Positions 9,529 through 22,647 are shown, counted from the stretch's first letter. The stretch: DNA of 64,000 nucleotides from Lineus longissimus (GCF_910592395.1 NC_088310.1:25313491-25377490), one strand, 5' to 3'. Translations and numbers: made by a program. The notes: a model not told the origin generated them from the sequence alone.

Positions 9529-10809
9529 TCAGTTTTGGTCAACAAGCACATCATTTGATGTAGATGCTATAATTTGTCTCCTGCTACTATTCCCTTCTAT
9601 TGAATTTGCACCATCCCCATTCGCCTTCATCATATTTTTCAAAGTTACCATCTTATGTAATGAAGCGTTTGGGGAAATTATCACACCTTTTCCAATGCGG
9701 CTACTGAAATTTGGCACTGATGGCAGAGATGACCGCACCGTACTGGTACCTCCACTATTCATATACAACATGCTGATCAAATCGGGAGAAACACGACTGT
9801 TCACACGACTTAAGCGAACGACTGAACTGGGACAACCAGTAGGTCCGTTAGAAGACAAACTTTCACGATCTTCTCGGTGACGAGTGAATTTAAACGGTGT
9901 GTTTTCTAACAAGCGTCTAAATGCCGCCCGGAATTCCCCATTTCTGAATGCATACACCCAGGGGTTGATACCATTATTTACCATGGCTAATAATATTAGG
10001 TAATTAATAATCCAATCGTTGACTCTCATTTCGGATGAGACTTCCATCAACATGACGATCTGGAATGGTAAAGTCAAGACAAGAAAGCCACCAATAACGA
10101 TGCCAAGAGTTTTTGCGTACTTAGTGTCCTTTCTCAAGTACTTGAGGTGCAGACTTAGATGGACAGCTCGTTCGACTGCAGCGATGGCTCGAGCATGGTG
10201 GCGGGCTATAAGGTAAATCCGAAAGTAACAAAAGAATATGAACAGACAGCACGGAAAAAAGACAATACCGAGTAGTACGGCTAGTGCCCTCTGAGGTATC
10301 CAACTGAACGAACAATGGGTGGACATCATCAATCCGTCATCAGGGTCATGTAACCCGTGGATCATACCCCAGGTCAGAGCAATGCTTATAATCCATATTG
10401 ATACGATCATGATGAATGTTCGTTTGATCGAGACAATTTTTATGTATTCCATCGGGTTGACACAAGCGGTGTAACGATCAAAAGCAATGGCAGCCAGGGT
10501 CAGAATAGACAGCGCAGCACTCATCAAGATGGTTGAATACGCTGCTAGACACAGGTGATTATTTTGAATGAGTTCCTTTTTCATCTCCACAATGACAAGA
10601 GAAGGTATGAAAAGTCCACTTCCGAGATCAGTGACTGCCAGCGACATAATGAGATAGTTTGTTGGCACCTGAAGTCGCTGGAATTTTATCACAGAAATGA
10701 TGACGAATAAATTTCCAATGACAATGAATGGCACAAGGACACAAATAATTGCCAGGCAGCTGATTTCATGGATACTCCATGTTGACTTGCCTCCAATAAT
10801 GTCAGACAT
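9529..10809 (-). CDS. Class A (rhodopsin-like) GPCR, adenosine-receptor-like, 426 aa, intronless
   Basis: This is a seven-transmembrane G-protein-coupled receptor. Landmarks on the minus strand are GN at 32-33 in TM1, SLAVTD with Asp61 in TM2, Cys87 and Cys166 as the likely extracellular disulfide, DRY at 111-113, Trp139 in TM4, Pro186 in TM5, Pro248 in TM6 and NPWVY at 282-286. After TM7 it reads AFRNGEFRAAFRRLL, resembling adenosine receptors. Position 3.32 is Ile rather than Asp, which argues against an aminergic receptor. The TM6 CWxP motif is LTLP, so the usual toggle tryptophan is Thr246. The C-tail is long (about 130 residues) and Ser-rich. The ligand is unknown. No introns are needed from ATG to stop. 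Confidence 0.85.
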   Translation of the reverse strand: MSDIIGGKSTWSIHEISCLAIICVLVPFIVIGNLFVIISVIKFQRLQVPTNYLIMSLAVTDLGSGLFIPSLVIVEMKKELIQNNHLCLAAYSTILMSAALSILTLAAIAFDRYTACVNPMEYIKIVSIKRTFIMIVSIWIISIALTWGMIHGLHDPDDGLMMSTHCSFSWIPQRALAVLLGIVFFPCCLFIFFCYFRIYLIARHHARAIAAVERAVHLSLHLKYLRKDTKYAKTLGIVIGGFLVLTLPFQIVMLMEVSSEMRVNDWIINYLILLAMVNNGINPWVYAFRNGEFRAAFRRLLENTPFKFTRHREDRESLSSNGPTGCPSSVVRLSRVNSRVSPDLISMLYMNSGGTSTVRSSLPSVPNFSSRIGKGVIISPNASLHKMVTLKNMMKANGDGANSIEGNSSRRQIIASTSNDVLVDQN

Positions 10810-11676
10810 CTCCTTCCCGAGTCAACCTTTACAAGGACATGTTGACCGGTAATGTTCCGAGTAATTCCGGAGGTTTCTGGAGTCCACACATGACAAGAGT
10901 GATCAAAAAACTAACGTTGTCTTGATTTGGAGTTTGTCTGCAGTTTCACCCCTCACTTGATTTAACTGCTCCATTGATCTGAAATGATAGCAGTGTGGTA
11001 TTAAAAAGTTATCAAATCTTTTTCAAATACTGTCAATTTCAAAGATTTTTTTTGATTTGTGTTGACTGTGTTGTAACAGAGTCATGAAACCACATGCAAC
11101 CATTATGGTATCACATGTTTTCTCATCAGGGAGGTTGGAGGACCCAACAATTATACAAATATAGTCCAATTACAAAAGGACATGACAAGGAGACCATCTA
11201 TTTGTAGCACCCACCTTACGTGGTCCAGACCTGATTCCTTATGAAACTAATACTAGAACACGAGAACCTTCATGTCACTGATTGCATTAGTTGCATTTCT
11301 GCTTCAATGATTTGAGAGATTGTTTGCCTCCGATCTATCTGTCCACTAAAACAGCCTTGTTATCTTTGATCTATTCATCTTCTGAATCAGGGATACACGA
11401 TACTATTATGGGGAACAAAAAAACCATCCTTGACTGAGGTTCCACTGTCTTTATTCATCAAAAATATCCATTAATTGACATTTTCTCACACAAGAAGTGC
11501 CCAACATTACTGATTAGCAACAAAATCTGATGAACTTAAAGATTACTAATTGGTTTATCATTGAGTATGTGCAGTTAATTGAACGGTCAGAAAAAAATCA
11601 ATATTTTGCCTCGTGCGGTAAATGTGGTGGGTAAAGATGCTGCGGTGGAACAGACTTACCATCTCATTTTGTGTCA
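10810..11676. other. Gap between the GPCR and the ERMARD 3' end
   Basis: This should hold the GPCR 5' region and the ERMARD 3' UTR. On the minus strand an AATAAA lies at 11460-11465, about 212 nt past the proposed ERMARD stop. An alternative short last ERMARD exon (about 11350-11391, encoding KMNRSKITRLF and a stop) is possible but weakly supported. Confidence 0.5.
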
Positions 11677-14600
11677 TTAACCATAGAAACCTTTCACCTG
11701 CGAGATGATTTTATCCGTAAGTCCACACGCCTCATCCCAACGATTCTTGTCACTGCTCGAGAAGGAGACGATGTTCTCACAATACTGGTTCAGGGACTTT
11801 AATAATCTGAAGAGGGACAAATGGTCTTAATTTGAAGCTGAACTATCACCTTTTCACCGCAAAATGTTCCCGGATAGTTTATCATCACACCATGCAGCTG
11901 ACACTTCAAACCTTTCATTTCCTATGATAAATCCGTCACTTGATAATCATACCATCCTTGACCGCAAAGTCTACTTCCTGACCAAAAAATGCTCAACAGA
12001 AATTCCAAGAGCGCTGAAAACACTTCCAGATTAATTTGGTCAAACCAGACATCTCTACATCAGGAAGTTGTTGACCATTTAATTTCCATAATTTGCGATC
12101 AATTCCGCATCAAGTCAATACCATGAATGAACAACATGTCAAATATTGCTCAATTATTGGGGAGATCAATCATAATGTCAAACACAACCAGTATAATAGA
12201 ACAGCCTTTTAACCATTGAATGAACAAAAAACAGCTCAATCTTTTTGTAGGTACAAAGACCGATGGACATCTCACCTTCTGTTGAAAAACCGAAATGTAC
12301 GTTAAAAATTGAGCTGAATCGCAGTCACGTCTTATCAGAGGTTCTTTTTTTGAGAATGAAAGACTTACAGTGAGATAGACCATCTACTCACCATTCTCCC
12401 AGCTGATTCATGCAGCAGATTTCTTACTGGGATACAATTTATTGCGATCCAGTTGAGATTGACCATGACGCAAAGCAATATCATGTCAATCTTAAAGATG
12501 AGAATAGTCATTTGAATCTAAATATAGCAATTTGTGGTTTACTTCTGATGTATGAAGCTGGGATGATGAGCAGTTATCAAGATATTGTTCGATCTCATGA
12601 ACTCATGCTATTTTGATGTTTTATTCTGTATCTGTTGATAAACCCACGAGTGTGATCACAAAAATAATCAAAACTCACAGGAATCCTTCCAACACATGAG
12701 CATTATCGTAGGTGTTGTTGAAGGCTTTATCCAATTGTAGCAGCTAAGTTCAAACTTTATCAGTCTGCTCGTAAGGTCTGCACCAAATATAGACCAGTTG
12801 ATCGATTGTAATAAGTGACACCTGTTTAAATCTCACGGTAGACTTTGGATATGAAAAAGTCTGATTCAAGTTCAAGAAGACTGAACAAGTTCAAAACATA
12901 AAGTTCTATGAAGAAATACTTTTTGAATGTGGGTCTCAACTAAAAGAAATTGTTAAAACATTCACTCATTTATAGTGGTAAAATGTCAATGACCCCCCCC
13001 CCAAGTTATTTTTACAAATACAGAAATTGGAAAAAGGTTGCTGCATGGTATCCTACCTGATTTATCACTTTCTCACACTTCAGAATCATTCGCATCTCAA
13101 TCCCCATGGAAGTTTTCATAGGATCACAGCAGAACACTCTGACACGCAATTGAGAGCTGCAGTTCCTCGAAAGGCGAATCAATATCAAAGTGCCACCTGT
13201 GTTCAATATCCTGAACTATATATAATTGACCCGTGACAATCTTGCTGTGTGAAAAGACAACAGAGGGACCATTCAGACCTCATAGCTCAAGCGGTAGTCT
13301 CCCTCTTACAAATATCACTGATTTTCTCCAATACAATCCCAAAATTAAACAATGAATGAAAAAGTAAATCAACTTACTTTAGATGATCATGTTGAGTCTT
13401 TCTCTCCATTGAGGCCCACATATCCAGATCTTGGTAGATATTCAAAACAATTAGAAGGACAAGACGTAGACCAATGGAGAGGACTGGAACGCTGAAATGA
13501 AAATGAAATATTTGAGTATAGGAGGGAGAGGAAACTGTCCAGGACAGGTGTCCTGATATCACTGAAAATCACAAATAATCAAAAGTTTTACCTATCCAAG
13601 TGTCTCTTGTATGTATTCCTCTGTCTAGATCTCAGTTCCTTTGCTTCCCATTGGTTGTATCTCAGTGTTGTCACGGAACAGACGTTCTCAGATGCTTGCG
13701 TCCCATTGGTCAAGATGCGACGAAGTAAACCAATCAGTTCCGACATTCTAATAGGTTGCCGGTTTGAATTATGGGTCTGCAAAACAACACATGAATTCTA
13801 TTAAAGGAAGATTGTCTTGAGAAAATTAAATCCAGCACTTCTTTAATTTACACCATGCCTGTATTGTATTGTGTACTTCATTTATGCAATTTTTCGTAAA
13901 AGACGTCGCACGGTTCAATGATATTAAACCAACTTGAATGTCATCCATTTGCAGTCGAAGACCACGTTTGCTGTCCAAAATGGTGGTAACAACATCATCT
14001 GCACATCACGTATAACGTTGAAATGTAGACCCACTTTGAGTGTAGGCTGTATTGTGCTTTGGCTTCTGTAGAGTATAGCTGACTTTGAACCGAGATATGA
14101 CTGTAAAGTGTCATGGCTGTCATGGAACGGCTCAAGGACCTGGCGTTTAACATCACCGTTGATGGAAGCAATCCCAACAATGGCAGCTGTAGCATTCTTG
14201 TACACTTCTAACATATCACAGATTCCAGATTGTAAGACCTCCCAGTCCAGAGTTGCTGGGCTAAAAATAAAAGGGAGACAATTACCATAATATCAAAAAT
14301 TGGCCTGATCAAATTCCGCTTCTGCCCTGCCGAATCTTCAGAGAGATACTCACAGTTGTTCAATGCGTGGTTTAGGAAGTTTTTCCCAGTCTGACAGCTT
14401 GTTGATGTTCTCTACCATCTGTCTCCTCAGGAAAGCAAGGGGATGGAAGACAGACTTATATCTGGATGAAACATGCACAAGTTCACGGATAGACGGCTCC
14501 TGTAATAAGAAAAATAAACGATGACTCGAGTTTCACAGGGGGTCCTCCTCTTAGAAATTTGTCAGTGCTAAACGTACATTTTCGTGGTATCTGAAAGCCA

Positions 14601-17600
14601 AAATTAGAATGCTATCAATATTTTCTCACCTGGAGTAAAGAGTTATCCTGTATCTTCTGTATTGACAATATCACAGTTATCTGGATCACATATCGGGCAA
14701 CATCCCGACTGATAGAGGCAAGGTCCACTTCTCCGTGGCTAACTCTATCGCGTATTCTTGGGCCCTCTGGATACATCAGTATGTCATACAACATCTGAAT
14801 ATGTTGATCCCCCAAGTGCTTCAGAAGTTTATTTTGAGAACCATCTGGCAGATTTGGGCTCAATATCTGGAAGAAAAGTTTACCGGTAATATTTTAGTTT
14901 TTCTGTATGCAGATATCCTCAGGTCTTGCACCGTGTAAGAGTGGCTGTTTGCTGCAGGTCTTTCGTAGTTCCACACAGATTCATCCTCAGTGACAATCCT
15001 GAAAGTGCCCCCTTCCTCCCCTAGGGCTTATTGCCCCCTCCAGGACCAAAAAGTTGAACACAATCCTGCCAAAATAACACTGTCACAATTTGATTTCGGC
15101 ACATTAGGAAGAGAGAATGTTTGTACTTGTGAACTTTGGAGTTGTTTAATACAAAAGTTTATACTTGCCTCATCAAAGGTTGTGTAGAGGGTGGTAGACT
15201 GAAATAAAGCAGCATGTATATCAATGAGAGCTATGCATAGAATGACTATAAACAACGTACACCACTCACTTTCATATGCAAATGTAAGGTATAGCGTTTA
15301 GTTGGTGCAGTAAACTGGTCCAATAATAGCTTGCACAGATAAGTTACTTTCACACATATTTGAATTTGGTGTAAATCTTTGATACCCAACAAGACATATT
15401 CTACAATATATTCCAGAAAACATCTTTAAACTGACCTCAGCTGTCATTACGCGTTCTTCACAATTGTTGTACAAGGAAAATGCACACCTTAAACCATGTT
15501 CCAACTGGGGAAGAACTAGCACAAGACATTCACCATAACTGCAAAGAAATTGCCAAATAATTACATTAGATACAAGTGGACAAAGTTTACCAGTCTCCCC
15601 CACAGAAAAAATGTAAAACAAAAGTTTATAAATCCAACACAAGGCTGACCCCTCAGAGACAATCGTATCTTGCCGTGCCGACAATCTCTTCATCCTTACC
15701 ATTTATTTTCATACTTTTCAAGAGCCAAAGAAAGATATGGCAGCATGGTTTTGGGGATGAAATCAGATGATGTGATGATATCTCTGACAGCTTGCAGATT
15801 CAGATCTTCAGGAAATATTCCCTTCAGGAGTTCAGCCCGAGAGAAATCCAGAAACGGTCTGTGTGGGATGTCACTGGATCGAATGCCCTTTGATTGAAGC
15901 ACTTCTCCTAGACTCACTGTCATCATCATTAGGAAATACCCATACCTGAAGAGAAAACAAACGTTGAGGTGTTATGAAATGGTCAATGATTTTACTGCAC
16001 AGGTGTTAAAGCAACACAAGAAATTGTTCCAAGAAATGTTTGACTTACTCCACAGGTATCTCATTTGGAGCAGCAAATCCATGCCAGATCACATTTCTGA
16101 TGTTTAGAGAAATTGGCGGTCCAATCATGATTGTTAAGAGCTGAACCTGGCAATAAAGAGAAACAGATAATGTGACATGCTTCAACTTACTCCCACCCCA
16201 ATAGATGTTAAATAATTCAAAAGCCACTTTCAAAAGGCTTGCTGCAATGAATCTCAACAACTGAAAGATGTTTTTAAAGACAAGCTCAGAGGTAAGGTAG
16301 GGGCTATACAAAGATTCTGAGACAGCCTCACTTATGATATTACTCACCACAGATGAACCAAAGATTTCCCTGAGTTCAGGTGTCACCAGTAAGTCCTTTA
16401 AAAGAGATGGGCACTGATTGCCTTTCATTTCATAAACCTGAAAAGCAATTAAAAGATTATTTTCAGGCTAAAGATAAGCTTGCAGCAGGTTTCTTCATTC
16501 AAGTGTAGTTCAGAACTGCTGATAAAATGAACCAAATTTGCAAAAGTGCCAATTAAATTTGGAAATTATATATTTTTTTAACCAAAATTTCATGTGAGTG
16601 AATGAAGTAATGCGGAGGGCGGGGAAAATAAAATGAAATGGGGCCTAATACAGCAATGCCCACTTACATCACCAAGAGACCTTTCTAGGATGGAAGTTAA
16701 CATCAGAAGGGATAATGCTGTCAAGGGACCATCTTTACTCTGAAGATTATCAAAGCATTTGGGGATCAACTGAAATAGAAAAGTGGGAAGATGTTAAAAT
16801 TCTCTGCCGAAAGTATGTGCTTAAGTAAAGAGACAAGTTCAGATTGAACAACCATAACCCAGACATCCATGCCATGTTTATACAACAAGGAAGGGTACAA
16901 TGAAACTCACATTTAATCTAAGGAACAAAGAATGGTCATACCAACAGGTTCTGTCAAGTCTTACTTCTGGGAGAACATCTTTGTCTCAAACTTGGTTTCG
17001 CTAATTGTGGATGAAAGTTTTCAATTGACCAGTTTGACTGTTGGCTGTTCTTTCAGGCCATACCTCAGGGCAGCTTGTCCATGTTATGACATGCTGGTAT
17101 TTAGATGAGAAATTTTCCACTGTCATAGATTCAAGATGTTCTTTACTTCTCTTGAAAACTGCTGCCAAGGACTGGACATATCTCCGGTAAAACTTGGCGT
17201 CTTCATCAGATCCAGCATCTAGAAATATCCAAATTAACAACAGACTTAACCCTATGCTTCAAAATCAACGGTACTCTGTAATTTTTTATCAAGATGATGA
17301 CAGACTTGCAGGGATTTGCACTGGTAAATGTTGATTAATTCTAACTTGAACAGTGACTAGAACTAGGAGTTACTGCTTTGGTCCAAACGAATACCTTCAC
17401 ATACCTGCTTGAGACATTTGTAGACTGTCCTATAACAAAGTTTAGACTGTAGTGTAAGCTTTCCAATTATTCCAATATTCTGCATATTAATATCTACGGT
17501 TACTGACCTGGTAGCAGACAAGCGATATGAGTAAACCTGAGGTGATCGTCCTGAATACATCTTTCATCAGAATCCTCACCGGTGACACCAATCTCACATA

Positions 17601-17655
17601 ACATCTGGTAGACATTGGGTGATAAGAAACTTCTGGGTTTTTTAGAACTCAGCAT
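11677..17655 (-). CDS. ERMARD: ERMARD orthologue (ER membrane-associated RNA degradation protein), 14 exons, about 634 aa
   Basis: ERMARD is an ER membrane protein linked to RNA degradation and, in humans, to brain development. Minus-strand exons: 17508-17655, 17064-17218, 16668-16769, 16348-16437, 16049-16146, 15700-15945, 15436-15538, 15169-15198, 14630-14866, 14354-14499, 14140-14260, 13592-13776, 13378-13491, 11677-11806; phases are continuous. Matches to human include [38 protein letters not shown] and ELRSRQRN. A hydrophobic stretch in exon 13 ([16 protein letters not shown]) is the likely C-terminal membrane segment. The gene is head to head with FNTB. Uncertain points: the donor of exon 11 (14140 is preferred, but the frame stays open to 13921), the last exon, which may instead end at a donor at 11697/11698, and the start, since an in-frame ATG exists at 17712. 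Human ERMARD is about 678 residues. Confidence 0.88.
15169..15198 (-). other. ERMARD: 30-bp ERMARD microexon followed by a GC-AG intron
   Basis: This exon encodes [10 protein letters not shown]. It aligns with human STALYTTFDQ and is needed for continuity. The acceptor is ATTTCAG and the donor is GAG|GCAAGT, a strong GC-type donor. A GT donor in the right place is absent. Confidence 0.85.
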
Positions 17656-18915
17656 CTTGCTTGGAAGATAAAGATAAAGATATTTTAAAAAGCAAGAACT
17701 CTTTCTCATCATGCTATCCTATGAAATGATTACGGGGTTGAATGACGGTGCAAAGTCATTTTTAAAGAACGTCTTTAAAAAAGCCCTGTGAATTCACCAG
17801 TTTGTTTGTATAAGAAATACATGTACATTCATTTATATATGTTTGTATAATAAATACATATGCATATACATATACCAGACATGGAACCCCAAACCGCCCT
17901 CTCGATCGTATCAGTAGGCGGCCGCGCCACTAGACTCAGACTGTCAGCGCTCACGGAATCAGTATATCGACCACCGGACCTTAGACGACTGAGCTTTTCT
18001 TTACCTTACAAACGCGCCTCACTTAGATGTGTTGTTTCTTTGGACATGCAACGATGCATTGTTCTCGTGGTGTACAGAAAAGTAGGCCAATACATGTAAT
18101 AGTGTCTAAAAACAGTATTCAACTAATGGAATCACACTTTCTTCCATTATTGTTTGCTTGATATTGCCCTTTTGCCCTTTTCATGAATCGATTTTGAGCA
18201 TTATGTTTACAACGTAGTTATTATAACACGAAATATGACTCTAATTTTTTGCCAAATACTTGCAACTGTCACGCATGTCACGGCCATCACGGAAATTTTA
18301 GTTTATTAATTGCTCGCTATAAGCTAGGTGATTGCGCCCCTAAACCAACTGACAACTCTACTTCCACAAACTTAAACGTGAGTTAATTGTAATCTCTACA
18401 TACCAAAGTGATTTGTCTAGGAATACAGTTAAACTTCACTAAAAACTAATGATGTGTTGATGAGTTCAATGAATCCTTCAATTCCTTTGGTTTTCTTGGC
18501 GAACTGACGTCCGACAATTACCCGTTGACGTGTACCTGCATTTGCCATTTGTGTGTAAACGTAAACAGTTAGGCCCTATCTATTTTCGGACGAAACTCAG
18601 TTCATCATCATCATCATCATCATTAGGCATATCAGTGGCCCTCCTGTGTCTTCGCCTTTTCTCAGTGTGTAATTTCTAAATAACGTGTTTGTGTGCACCA
18701 CGGGCTGATAGAGGTCATCAACGGAAAATCAACGAACTAAATTTTTATCTATTATGACGTTGGCCTTCACACTATTTACAAATAGGGCCTACATCCTGTT
18801 CTTTCACAAACTTGGTCGATTTTGTTTTCTATCCATCTCGACTGCACAGTCATTCACCAGCAATCTTTTCATTTTCATTGAGGACCCAACAACGAAGAAT
18901 ACCCTGCGTGTCACT
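17656..18915. promoter_or_regulatory. Divergent ERMARD/FNTB promoter region
   Basis: About 1.26 kb separates the two start codons. It contains a (TCA)7 microsatellite at 18602-18622 and no coding evidence. An in-frame upstream ATG for FNTB (18754) would add 54 residues but looks like 5' UTR. Both transcription starts must lie here. Confidence 0.6.
18602..18622. repeat. TCA trinucleotide microsatellite
   Basis: Seven perfect TCA units lie in the divergent promoter region. Confidence 0.9.
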
Positions 18916-21900
18916 ATGGCGTCTTGTGAATGTGATGAACCAATGCAGAGTCCAAGAGATGATGATGACTCTCAAGATTCCCCTCAGAAGAAATCCAAAC
19001 GTTGTCCAGAGAATAACACAAGAATCAGCCATATCGCAGATCTTGAGGCGCTGAAGTCTAATGACAATGGACTCTCTACATTTTCTTCATTTGAACAGGT
19101 CAGCTCTGCCAATGGATATTTGATTATATTATGACCAGTTACTGTTGAAATTTTGTGAGAGTGATGCATTGATAGATGTATGGAGCATGCCTGAAGCACA
19201 TAGCTGGTATCTGGTCTCTATAGATCGATGCATTTGATTGGAAACAATGTTTACATAACGTAGTGTTGTTCCCAATCAAGTGCATCGATCTATAGCTTCA
19301 CATTGACATAGACTGACTGTTTTCCTCCCTTCATACCTGGGTCAGCTTGTTCCTGACCAGGGCCTTTGATTCTCTGTTGTACTGGTAGTTAGATCCTCTC
19401 TGTCATTGACATTTTGGGTGTCAAAATATTAATGTGATGAATATGAATTTCTTTATTCCAGGAAGAGGTTGAGCAAAAAGTAATTGCCATATTCAGGAAC
19501 TTCAAAGAGCTCTTGGAGGAAGAAATAGAAATCAAGTACGTATATTTTCTGAAAAGTGAATGTGTGAAGAGCTTCAATGAAAATGATTTGGGTGTTTTAG
19601 TGTGTTGATCCATCATTGCCTACATTTTGTTTTTTGCATCTAGGTCTTCTGGCCAGTATAAATTCTGCTATAGATTAATTCATTGTGATTTTTGTTTCAG
19701 CGAACCAACGCTGTTGAGATCTGCGCATATGAAGTATCTCATAAAAAATATTCGCCATCTGTCCACGAACTATGAGTGCTTGGATGCAAGTCAACCATGG
19801 CTATGTTACTGGACACTTCATGCCATGGAGGTCCTGAGTATCCCCATTCCAGATGACCTGGCTTCCGAGTAAGTAAGATCACGCTCTTGGAAAGATGGGT
19901 ATCAGCAGTTCATTGGTAAGAATCTGGAAAAATATGGACTTTTAAAAAGAAATTAGATTCAAGTGGTGCTGAATTTTTCTATTCAAAGGAGGAGTGATTT
20001 TGCCTGGCACTTTGAACCAACAAAATAATCTGTTTGATCTGTTTGATTTGGGTCGTGAAATTGTGATTGCATGCATAGTATCAGGGAGGAATGATGTTTG
20101 AATAATGTACATGTACATTGAAAGGGAGGAAATATAACTTCCCCTCTGTATTTCATATCAGCATCTTTGGTGTTCCAACAACATGCACCCGTTTCTTTTT
20201 CAGCATCGTGGCTTTCTTGAAGAAGTGTCAGCAGCCAAGTGGAGGCTTTGGGGGTGGCCCATACCAGCAGGCACATCTGGCGCCTACTTATGGTGCTGTC
20301 AATTCGTTATGTATCATTGGAACAGAAGAGGCCTACAATGCGGTTGACAGGTAGGTCGCGCTGCATCTTCTTCATCTGCAGCATTCAGATGTGCTATGTC
20401 AATGTAAACCTTGTAGCTCCCTGGGCAGGCGATAAACAGTTAGTCGATTCTTTGCTTATTTTTAGGGCCAGGATTCAGCATTAATTCACAATGATCAGAT
20501 GCTTACCACATCGTCCTCAAACTTTCACTGATCATAAGTCACTATCTTTTGAAAATGATGAAGAAGACAATGTATTCGACACTGCATTTTTCTTTTGTCG
20601 CCAGAAAGTCGACCAGCAATAATAACAAAAGTTTGATGCCCTATCCTGATGTGAATGCAAATGTCAGGTTGGGAATTAATGACTTAAGGTTTTCGCTTCT
20701 ATTTCTAGAGAAAATTTGTACAAATGGTTGACAAGGCTTCATGATAAAACAGGTGGAAGCTTTAGCATGCATGAAGGCGGAGAGGCGGATGTGAGAGGGG
20801 TGTACTGTGCAGCTAGCGTAGCCAGATTGACCAATATCTACACACTAGGTCTCTTTGAGAAGACATCAGAATGGGTTGTTTCGTAAGTAAAAGTCACTTG
20901 TAGGTTCACCATGAATGAGGGTGCAGTGGCAGACGACGGGGTGAGCTGCCCAGCTTGTTGCCACCTGAATGAAACACATGTAAGGGGTTAGCTATGGTCA
21001 GAACTCATGAATTTTCTCGGCTCTTCAAACAATTTATCACTGCAATTTATTTTTAGAAATGCCTTTTTTCAGGTGTCAGACGTATGAAGGTGGCTTTGGT
21101 GGTGCTCCTGGCCTCGAGGCCCACGGTGGATATTCCTTCTGTGCTTTTGCCGGCCTGACTCTGATGAACAAGGAAAACAGCTGTGATATCAAGAGTTTAT
21201 TGGTACGAACGGTGTTAACCTGTGTTGGGAGTTCAGTTGGCAGCAGCATCAAGAGTGAATATTTGATGGGATTTCTCATGTTCTTGATTAATTGGGTTTT
21301 TTTCTACGGTAGTCAGTTTTGAAAAGGCAAAAACCTCAATACATTTCAACACATTTCAAATTCTGCTACATCACTTCCTTTCCTAATCGACCATAGATCA
21401 AAACACTGGTACAAGTACACTAGTAGACATCTCCTGCTTATGATTTCAGCGCTGGACAGCAAATCGTCAGATGCGTCTTGAAGGTGGTTTCCAAGGTCGA
21501 ACAAATAAACTCGTTGATGCATGTTATTCATTCTGGCAAGGAGGTGTCTTCCCTCTGTTGCATAGAGCACTTGCTGTTCATGGTGAGTATGCTTAGGGCT
21601 TGTACAAAGTAATGCTGGTCAATGACTGCATGAATGCATTGTGTCATGATATCATATGACCGCAATTGTGAGATGTGTTATCGCATAAAATCAGTCATAA
21701 TATGTGTTGTACATGTAAGTGTAGTCCCCCTATATTTAGAAATCGAGATTTGATGTATCCAAATTTGATTTATCCTTCCAGACGACCCTGCCTTGAGTTA
21801 CAAGCATTGGATGTTCGATCAGAGAGCCCTGCAGGACTACATTTTACTTTGCTGCCAGTCTAGCCACGGAGGCCTATTTGATAAGCCGGGGAAGTAAGTT

Positions 21901-22647
21901 ATGAAAAAGATTATATCGTGTTTCCTGCAAGAAGATTTGGTGGTTATATTATGCATTATACAAAGATCCAGAAACCGGTTCAGTGGTTAGTGAGGAAGTG
22001 CCAGCATTGGAGACTGCCATCCTGTCACTTTTGTTCTCTCTCTCTCTTTGTCTGAGGGGATGGGATAAAACTGACAATGTCTTAGAAACTTGTTGTGTGA
22101 AATTTAAAAACAGTTCGATCACAAAAATTGCTTTTGTGTCTACTCTCTTCAACATAATCTTCTCTAAATGTATTATGCTTTTCCATTCCAGGCACACAGA
22201 TCTTTACCATACCTGCTATGCTCTAAGTGGTCTGTCAGTTGCTCAGCATTTTGACTTTGGAAAGTTACATGAGAAATATCGAGTGGGAATTATGGACAAT
22301 GAATTAGTAAGTACTAATAAAAACTTACATCAGAAGACATCATCTTTATTCCAGGTCGGTCAGATGGCTCCTACATGTAGTAAAAATTTGGTCACAATTT
22401 GCAATTTTCCTGCATTTGCTCATGGGTATTGGGCCAAACACATGCTGGCCAGTACAGTGTTTTCCCTGACCAGTTCCTTACTCAGTCCTGTTTTGAAATG
22501 TGGCTGCAGATAATTTAGTCCCGTTTTATCTTCTTCTTTCAGAAAATCACCCATCCAACGTTCAACATATGTCCAGTAGCTGTAGTGCAAGCGCTGCAGT
22601 ACTTTTCCACGCAGCCTGTCCCTGGAAACCATCAAGCATCTGCATGA
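18916..22647 (+). CDS. FNTB: Protein farnesyltransferase beta subunit, 10 exons, 446 aa
   Basis: FNTB, with the alpha subunit, transfers farnesyl from farnesyl diphosphate to CaaX-box cysteines in the cytosol. Exons: 18916-19098, 19462-19535, 19701-19868, 20204-20350, 20709-20882, 21073-21202, 21450-21582, 21782-21893, 22192-22306, 22543-22647; all have GT-AG borders and the frame is continuous. Prenyltransferase repeats are clear (GGFGGGP, GGSFSMHEGGEADVR, GGFGGAPGLEAHGGYSFC, GGFQGRTNKLVD). The zinc ligands are present as Asp315 and Cys317 in VDACYSFW and His380 in LYHTCY. ECLDASQPWLCYW is nearly identical to human. The first exon is a divergent acidic N-terminus ending near a region matching human SIEQ. 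The C-terminus is shorter than human. The gene is tail to tail with MAX. Confidence 0.96.
19218..19295. repeat. Long near-perfect inverted repeat in FNTB intron 1
   Basis: A 30-nt left arm (19218-19247, starting CTATAGATCGATGCA) pairs with a 30-nt right arm (19266-19295, ending TGCATCGATCTATAG) with two mismatches across an 18-nt loop. It could be a foldback element remnant or a hairpin RNA. Confidence 0.9.

Noticed and set aside
13921-14139. Extension of ERMARD exon 11 to the stop at 13921
   Set aside because: The frame stays open, but the added residues find no counterpart in human ERMARD and a CAG|GTCCTT donor in the right phase sits at 14140. It is not fully excluded.
18754-18915. In-frame upstream ATG extending FNTB by 54 residues
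   Set aside because: The extra residues match nothing in FNTB proteins and look like translated 5' UTR; the ATG at 18916 is preferred.
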